Shown: positions 57,848 to 64,000 of the stretch, in pieces
Numbering within the stretch: the first letter of the stretch is position 1
Layout: each line of letters begins with the position of its first letter
Origin: Alectoria sarmentosa
Taxonomy: Eukaryota > Ascomycota > Lecanoromycetes > Lecanorales > Parmeliaceae
Reading direction: 5' to 3'
DNA: 64,000 nt
Assembly: GCA_009733775.1 (NCBI GenBank)
Contig: WOGZ01000015.1
Location: 186,001 to 250,000, forward strand
Position numbers and translations under genes: made by a program
Notes under the pieces: generated by a model
Database searches by the model: none
What the model saw: only the letters and a program-made list of their open reading frames with translations
Told to the model about the DNA's origin: nothing

Positions 57848-59825
57848 ATGACTGAACGCTTCATCCCGGAGCACCGTCGCACTCAGTTCAAAGCTAAGAA
57901 TACCTTCAAGCCGGATGAGCTCCGTCGTCGTCGTGAAGAGCAACAAGTTGAGATTCGAAAGGCAAAGAGAGAAGAAAACTTAGCAAAGAGAAGAGGTATT
58001 ACCGCTCGCGATGGGTCACAAATGTCAGCACCTGGTGCTTCTTTGGGCGCTTCAATCGACAGCGATGACGAAGGAGGAACAATCGAAAGCCAGGTACGTA
58101 AACTCAGGGTCTTTTATGCTTCTATCTTCCTTGGCCTATTGCTTTCTGAGCCACTCAGCAACCTTGAGATGTCTTCATGATGCCACTGTGATATGAATCC
58201 CGCTCCGCTAGGGTCTTCTCAGTACCAGCTGCGGTCAATGCGTAACCACCACTCCCCCAAAACTGGGCGCTTTAAAGGCCAATTCAGTTGCTCAGGGTTT
58301 CGTGGTACACCAAGCTAATCGATCTCTCTTATCTTAGCTTACCACTGAACTTCCTCAGATGGTAGATGGTGTGTTCTCCAATGAGATCGATTCACAGATC
58401 CAAGCTACAACGAAATTTCGCAAGCTTCTATCTAAAGAGCGCAATCCACCTATTGAAAAGGTCATCGAGACCGGTGTGGTTAGCCGATTCGTGGAGTTCC
58501 TCCGCTCGCCTCATACACTGGTTCAATTTGAGGCCGCGTGGGCCTTGACCAACATCGCGTCTGGCTCAGCTCAACAGACTCAAGTCGTCATCAATGCCGG
58601 AGCTGTACCGATCTTTGTCGAACTTCTCAGCAGCCATGAACCCGATGTTCGAGAGCAAGCTGTTTGGGCGTTGGGAAACATTGCTGGTGACAGCCCGCAT
58701 TGTAGAGACTTTGTCTTGGGAGCTGGTGCATTGCGACCTTTGCTTGCTCTTCTGGGCGACAGTCGTAAGCTCAGTATGCTCAGAAATGCAACTTGGACCC
58801 TCAGCAACTTCTGTCGTGGGAAGACGCCGCAGCCAGATTGGCAAACTGTTGGTCGCCTATTTTCCTTGTCGTTCTCCTAGTGCGGAAATGCTAACCAGTC
58901 TCAGATCCTTCCCGCACTACCTGTTCTCGCAAAGCTGGTCTACTCCCTGGATGATGAGGTCCTGATTGACGCCTGTTGGGCTATCTCGTATCTATCTGAT
59001 GGCGCCAACGATAAGATTCAGGCAGTCATTGAAGCAGGAATCCCTCGTCGCCTGGTAGAGCTTCTTACGCATCAATCAACATCTGTGCAAACACCTGCAC
59101 TTCGGTCCGTTGGCAACATTGTCACTGGTGATGATGTGCAGACCCAGATTATCATCAATTGTGGATCACTACCAGCGCTTCTCTCGCTACTTGGTTCCCA
59201 AAAGGACGGCATTCGTAAAGAGGCATGCTGGACTATCTCGAACGTAACCGCCGGAAATTCTACCCAAATCCAGGCAGTCATTGATGCCAGCATTATTCCT
59301 CCCTTGATCAATCTTCTGTCCAACGGAGACTTCAAGACCCGCAAAGAGGCATGCTGGGCAATTTCTAATGCAACATCTGGTGGACTTCAGAAGCCGGAGC
59401 AGATTCGTTACTTGGTGCAATGCGGCTGCATTAGGCCACTCTGCGATCTGCTCGCTTGCCCCGATAATAAGATTATCCAAGTCGCTCTCGACGGGTTGGA
59501 GAACATTCTAAAGGTGGGAGATATGGACAAGGAAGCTTCCGAAGACCCGTCAGATCAGAGCGTCAACCATTTTGCTCTCCATATTGAAGAGGCTGGAGGC
59601 ATGGAGAAGATCCATGAGTGTCAAAATAACATCAATGAGGAGATATACATGAAAGCTTTCAATATTATTGGGAAGTATTTCTCTGACGAGGAGGAGGCGG
59701 GCGCAGACATGCTTGAGAATGCGCCGCCTGGCCAAGGCGGCTTCGGCTTTGGCCAGCAGCAACAGCAAACGCAACAATCGGGAGGCTTCAATTTTGCCAA
59801 CGGAGGCGATTCAATGGACATGTGA
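57848..59825 (+). CDS. SRP1: Importin alpha (karyopherin alpha)
   Basis: Three exons (57848-58093, 58338-58847, 58905-59825) encode 558 residues. Intron 1 is 244 bases; intron 2 is 57 bases with a gctaac branch site and an unusual gttggt donor. The importin-beta-binding domain has basic clusters (ELRRRREEQQVEIRKAKREE, AKRRGI). Ten or so ARM repeats follow, with the W-x3-N ladder for NLS binding: AAWALTNIASG, AVWALGNIAGD, ATWTLSNFCRG, ACWAISYLSDG, ACWTISNVTAGN and ACWAISNATSGG. The C terminus is acidic (YFSDEEEAGADMLE) then Gly/Gln-rich, typical for the Cse1 export receptor interaction. It carries classical NLS cargo through the nuclear pore with importin beta. The length matches fungal orthologs. 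Confidence 0.96.
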
Positions 59826-62800
59826 GACGCCTTTTCAGTACGCAAGCGCTTCTACTGCGCACTTCAGTCTTCCGTGGTTTCTGAAAGAAACCATCTTACC
59901 CGAGATTCTTCGGATTAGCTCGAAGGATATTATCAGGAGCTCGAGTATCACATCAAATGCTCGTTTCTAATTTGGCCTGGATACCGAAAATATGTTGGCT
60001 CTTCGACTCCTTCGTTACCCAGAGCATGCAATAGCCCTTTACAACAACCTACTCTATTGGCGCCACCGGAACCGATCCCCATTTGCAGGCCATCTCACCA
60101 ATCGACGACCCCCGATTATTTCAACGACCCTTTGACGACCATAAGATTCACCATCATGTAACCCCAAGCACGGATCAGCACAGCATTATTCACCTAGGCG
60201 TCCCCAAATTCCCGGCCTGAATCTCGTCTTTGTCACGAGACCGGCCAATGTTGATAGAAATGACTCGTCTTAGCACTGGTACTTTGAGTATCTCGATCAG
60301 CTTACAAATCAAACCCCATTTACCCCAGCAAATATCATTAGTGACATATGTTGACTCAATTGTGTTAATTTTTGATTGACACCAGAACTCCTCCTTTACC
60401 TCCTTAGTCGTACGCGCATCACGTACCTTCGTTCCCCAGCATTCTCTTGAAAAATGTACTGACATTGGGGCTCAGCTCGCAGAATGGTATTCGTGCCAAG
60501 ATGTTGAACAGGTTCACAATTAGCCACAAAATAGCCATCACCGATCTTTATAACACCAGCTGCTACTCAAATGCTGTGCAAAACACCTACAAATTTTCAC
60601 GTTTCTTTACTCTGCAACTATGTATTCAGTTGAATGCGTCGCAGGGCTGGATCACGTGATTTCGCGTTGCAGACGCGGTGAGCGAAACTGAAATAGCTAC
60701 CAAAGCTGCTGGATTTATGACAAAAAGTTTGACTTGAATCAAGTAGATACTGACTTCTACCAAGGCTCCAAATGTACCAAGTAAACTCCCACAAGGACAA
60801 AAAAAAGTCAGCATATCATGAGAAGCTCGAACTGTTGATATACTAATGACTGTATCAGCAAGAAACATCATCTGAAAATAGAACTTTCATAAACATGCCA
60901 CTATTATGACAATTACTTGGCCAGGTACAGGTTTCCAACCATTTTTTTGATGTGGAGGTTCCGCCGTGACTGGTGGCTCGGTCGCCCGTTGCACGAAGCG
61001 TGACTTGTAGCCAGTCCCGTGACTCGTAAGAGGATGTGGTTTGGCAACGCCGTAAACTGTGCAGTAACCCGTCTCATGTGAGAGTCCGAGTTGGGCCGGA
61101 GAGGCTGTAGCAGCCGCCGAACGGACGTCGAGGTTTGATAGCAGCATAGTAGGTCCACCGCCCAATACCAGCACTTAGCACGTTCGGCTGTTCGTTGTGA
61201 ATGTGTTCAACCTCCCAAAAGAGATTGGGCATGAAAGTATGACTAAGTGTGACGCTGATAGAACAAAATCCAGTTCGTTAGAATTGCACATCTCTCCTCA
61301 CTATGGACAGCAAGCCGAAATGTGGCTCGAGTAACAAAATCGCTTGAGTTCGAATTTTCGTTTGTCGCCAGAAAAATGTAGATGCCGGTTCTCAATCGGG
61401 TTTGATGTTGTTTCCTTATACTCCATAATAAAGAGGATCTACTTGTAAACGCGATTGGCAACCATGTGCTGCAGGGTGTATTTGTAGCACTTGAGGCCGA
61501 TGATATATAAGTTCCACTTTTTCGCAACCCTCGAGGGAGCAATATATCAAATCCTTAACTGAAACAAAAATGTGACTGTACACATACTTCGTGGACTAAG
61601 CTCGAAACTTGTTGATAGCTATGGCAAATGCAAGCCAAACGAACTATTGAGATCTAAGTCCACGCAAAGGGAGTGAAAAGGAGTGAATACGTTAGGATTG
61701 TTATCCTTTCACTGTAGCTTGATCTTGAACAGCATTGCCTTCACGTCAGCTCGTTTGCCAGCTGTCAACTCAGACTCAAATCTATACTTTCCATATGTGA
61801 CACGAAGACGTCTTGTCTTACAGATTCTGAGAGGTTTCGAATTCCTCAGCCGCAGCATCAGGACTCCTAGTTCGACGATAAGCCTGTACGGTGGTAGGAA
61901 GGGTTCATAGAAATCGTAGAAGTATTGCGATAGGTACATCCCGTCATCCTCCGGATTAGCTGTCGTTTCATTAGTCCATTACATCTGAAAATCGCTCTGC
62001 TTCCGATTCATAATGCGACTGTAATGATAATAGAGAGTATAGCGCGCTCTGCCAGCTACTCTCGACTGGGGCTGGCGTTGACGATCGCGGGATGAATGCA
62101 GCTGATGAACGATTACTTGGTGTTCCCGGAGGAGTTTATAATCACACTGATAATCCAAAGAAGTGCCTTGGCGAACTCATGAGCCTCATTAAGCCGTTCC
62201 TTTGTGAGGCGAGGACCATCAAGACGCTCGTTAATACCTACGGTAGTGAGGTTGAGAATGTCGACGCTTAGCCAGAAGCCTGATCCCTGCATAAAATCTA
62301 CCTCGTCGGCACTCCGGAGCGCTGGGAAAGGAGCCCGAAGCTCTGGTAGGTCTTTGACACCACTAACAGTCTTGTTGAATGTCATTGGTAGTGATCAAAA
62401 CTTGAAGAGCTCTCCTGCAAGTCCAACCTCGTCCTGCGATCAGATATCGAGGGGCGAGGATAAATTCATGCTGATCTATTTATAAACATCTTGCCGAGTC
62501 TGGATTACTTTGCGTCCAAAAAAACAAAACGGTTTAGTAACTTTTTAATTGCCCTTCTTCACTCTCAAGGGGATCAACACGAGAAGCGTCTCTCCTCAAA
62601 ATTGGCTGTGCCAGTTGCTCGACAAGATCTTACTCTACCGTCAACGTCGAACAAAGCTGCTAGAACACGCCCCACGCCCTGCGCCGCATCCCAGCTCAAG
62701 AAGCGCCTGCGGTTGATTCGACGGACGATTACCCATCCCTTGGTCGCCGAGCGATCCTCTGGCTCTCAGCCTCTTCCTTCCCGCCCTCACACATTACTGC

Positions 62801-63219
62801 ATCCTGGCGGTGAAGACTTGCAGCTGGTCTGTGTCTACACGTCCTCAACGTCGGTACTTCCCCTTCTTGAGAGTTCGCGTCTCGCATACCTGGGCCCAGC
62901 AGGGGCCAACACTCCGCGCCTCGAAGCCTTCAGCGCGCGCTCCTTTTCAGTGAGGCTTTCCGGTGGCCCAACTTTACTGGACCGAAAGCAGGTGTCAACG
63001 CTCGGCAACAGCTGCGGGTACGAGCCCCATAGCCTGGATCAAGCCCGAATACCGTGGCTACGAAATCTACACAACTAGAAAAGTCTTTAACGCTGACAAT
63101 TTGGGCTCCCGACAGCCGGCAGACCGTGTTTGAAGCGTCGGTTTCTCGTATTACATGAGGAGTTTTGGGAGGGTATCGTTTGAGAGGTTGGACTATAAAA
63201 CCACGAAAGGACGGCCGTA
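59826..63219. other. 3.4-kb gene-poor interval
   Basis: No complete gene is supported. Minus-strand frames at 60626-60871 (hydrophobic) and 60887-61174 abut each other, but I found no sensible splice that joins them. Two minus-strand frames at 61709-61939 and 62113-62385 look more like protein and are listed separately. A plus-strand Ser/Arg/Pro-rich frame (62491-63078) precedes the last gene and is likely leader sequence. No tRNA was recognised. Confidence 0.4.
61709..62385 (-). other. Possible degraded gene, unknown
   Basis: Two minus-strand frames have convincing amino-acid composition. One starts MTFNKTVSGVKDLPELRAPF, with GFWLSVDILNLTTVGI and EAHEFAKALLWIISVI (62113-62385). The other contains MYLSQYFYDFYEPFLPPYR and VELGVLMLRLRNSKPL (61709-61939). 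The gtaatc after NSSGNTK could be a donor, but each acceptor I tried leads into a stop. It is either a pseudogene or a gene with an exon I misread. No family was recognised. Confidence 0.25.
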
Positions 63220-64000
63220 ATGTCTCCACCGCGTTCTTCATCCTCCTCGCCGCATCACACGCAATCGCCATCGCCATCGCCTAGTGCCCACATACCCACG
63301 CTGCCTCCCTTGAACACAAATTCTCCCAACCGGCGAGCTCCGTTGCAGCGGCCACCATCCTATGCCAAAAGTCGATTATCGACATACTCTACGACATCGA
63401 GATTCTCTCACGGCGGTTCCAGACCGGTCTCCTATGCTTTTCCTGCTTTTCATTCTAGCCTTCCGTACGCCTTGGTTCGAGATTTTGCGTATCCAATAGT
63501 ACATCCTTGGCATTACGGGCCTCCTCCTGAGTCGTCGGAGCCGCCTTCTGGAAATTCGACGCCTGCCAGCGAAAGGCCGCGCAGGTCGTCAGACCCTGCA
63601 AACGCTACATGGGACGGCGCAAACCCACAGTGGTCCGCCGGGCCCTGGGGGGGTGACGGTTTCTTCTCTAATCAGCAGCTGCCGCAGATGGCATATGGAG
63701 ATGGCCCACCGTACAGCGAGGATGAGGATTTGCATAGTCCAGTCGTGGTCAGCTCGAGACATAAGAAGAACAAGTCAGCATTTGCTGCTTCGGGCTCTAG
63801 GCCTGGGAAAGGAAGGGGAAGAAGTCCACAGCAAGACGTGGAGGAGGAAGATGAGGATGATTTGCCACCCAACCACGAAGGGTCTCGGAGTTACTTTGCC
63901 GGCGTCAACGGAGGTGGGACGAAAACAAATTATGTTGGCGATGAGGACGAAAGCGCAAATGGTCCTGGAGGGGAACTCGTCACGTACCCCCCTGACCAAG
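63220..64000 (+). CDS. Unidentified Ser/Pro-rich protein, 5' part
   Basis: The frame starting MSPPRSSSSSPHHTQ is open for 260 codons and runs off the window. It is disordered: Ser/Pro-rich start, then LPYALVRDFAYPIVHPWHYG, Trp/Gly-rich AGPWGGDGFF, acidic patches (YSEDEDLHSP, EEEDEDD) with Lys-rich spots (SRHKKNKS), and GVNGGGTKTNYVGDED. No membrane segment appears yet. The look is of a long N-terminal cytosolic tail of a membrane protein. I have a weak association with vacuolar cation exchangers of the VNX1 type, which I cannot demonstrate from this fragment. The start is the first Met of the open frame. Confidence 0.6.
   Translation, partial: MSPPRSSSSSPHHTQSPSPSPSAHIPTLPPLNTNSPNRRAPLQRPPSYAKSRLSTYSTTSRFSHGGSRPVSYAFPAFHSSLPYALVRDFAYPIVHPWHYGPPPESSEPPSGNSTPASERPRRSSDPANATWDGANPQWSAGPWGGDGFFSNQQLPQMAYGDGPPYSEDEDLHSPVVVSSRHKKNKSAFAASGSRPGKGRGRSPQQDVEEEDEDDLPPNHEGSRSYFAGVNGGGTKTNYVGDEDESANGPGGELVTYPPDQ

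Noticed and set aside
60626..61174. Two adjacent minus-strand ORFs, one hydrophobic
   Set aside because: Tested as one spliced gene, but available splice sites lead into a stop; no family recognised.
62491..63078. 195-codon plus-strand ORF
   Set aside because: Low-complexity Ser/Arg/Pro-rich frame just upstream of the 63220 start; more likely promoter or leader.

Overview
The window looks like a piece of a filamentous ascomycete (Pezizomycotina) nuclear genome. The genes have short introns (about 46-245 bp) with GT donors, AG acceptors and CTAAC/CTGAC-like branch sites. The encoded proteins are typical of this group: a single-exon class I photolyase, a sterol-sensing HMG-CoA reductase, Spa2 and an NCS1 permease. 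The left third is an extremely AT-rich block whose mutation pattern matches repeat-induced point mutation (RIP). I cannot name the species.

Layout. (1) 1 to about 20.3 kb is AT-rich and gene-free. It contains tandem arrays (17, 46 and 66 bp units) and is bounded on both sides by a 57-bp direct repeat (2-58 and 22395-22451). (2) About 20.9-22.3 kb holds a decayed Gag-like retrotransposon reading frame whose stops all look like TGG to TGA changes. (3) 22.5-26.5 kb holds relics of an O-methyltransferase (+) and an amidase (-), probably a decayed secondary-metabolism locus. (4) 28.0-30.8 kb has a small two-exon unknown gene and a CPD photolyase. (5) 31.5-37.7 kb, all on the minus strand, has RPS21, then four tandem members of an unnamed Cys/His-motif family (two intact, two broken), then an F-box-like gene. 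(6) 39.3-59.8 kb is ordinary euchromatin: HMG-CoA reductase, cyclophilin, exosome subunit RRP41/SKI6, an ERCC6L2-like SNF2 ATPase, an NCS1 purine/cytosine permease, polarisome scaffold SPA2, CTD phosphatase SSU72 and importin alpha. (7) 59.8-63.2 kb has no gene I can defend, and an unidentified ORF runs off the right end.

The housekeeping genes are unlinked in function: sterol synthesis, RNA processing and decay, nuclear import, DNA repair, polarity and nucleobase uptake. The exon structures given were read by eye from frame continuity, splice consensus and family conservation. No tRNA, rRNA or CRISPR was recognised. The most novel content is the tandem paralog family at 32-36.5 kb and the graded RIP-like decay inside the minisatellites.
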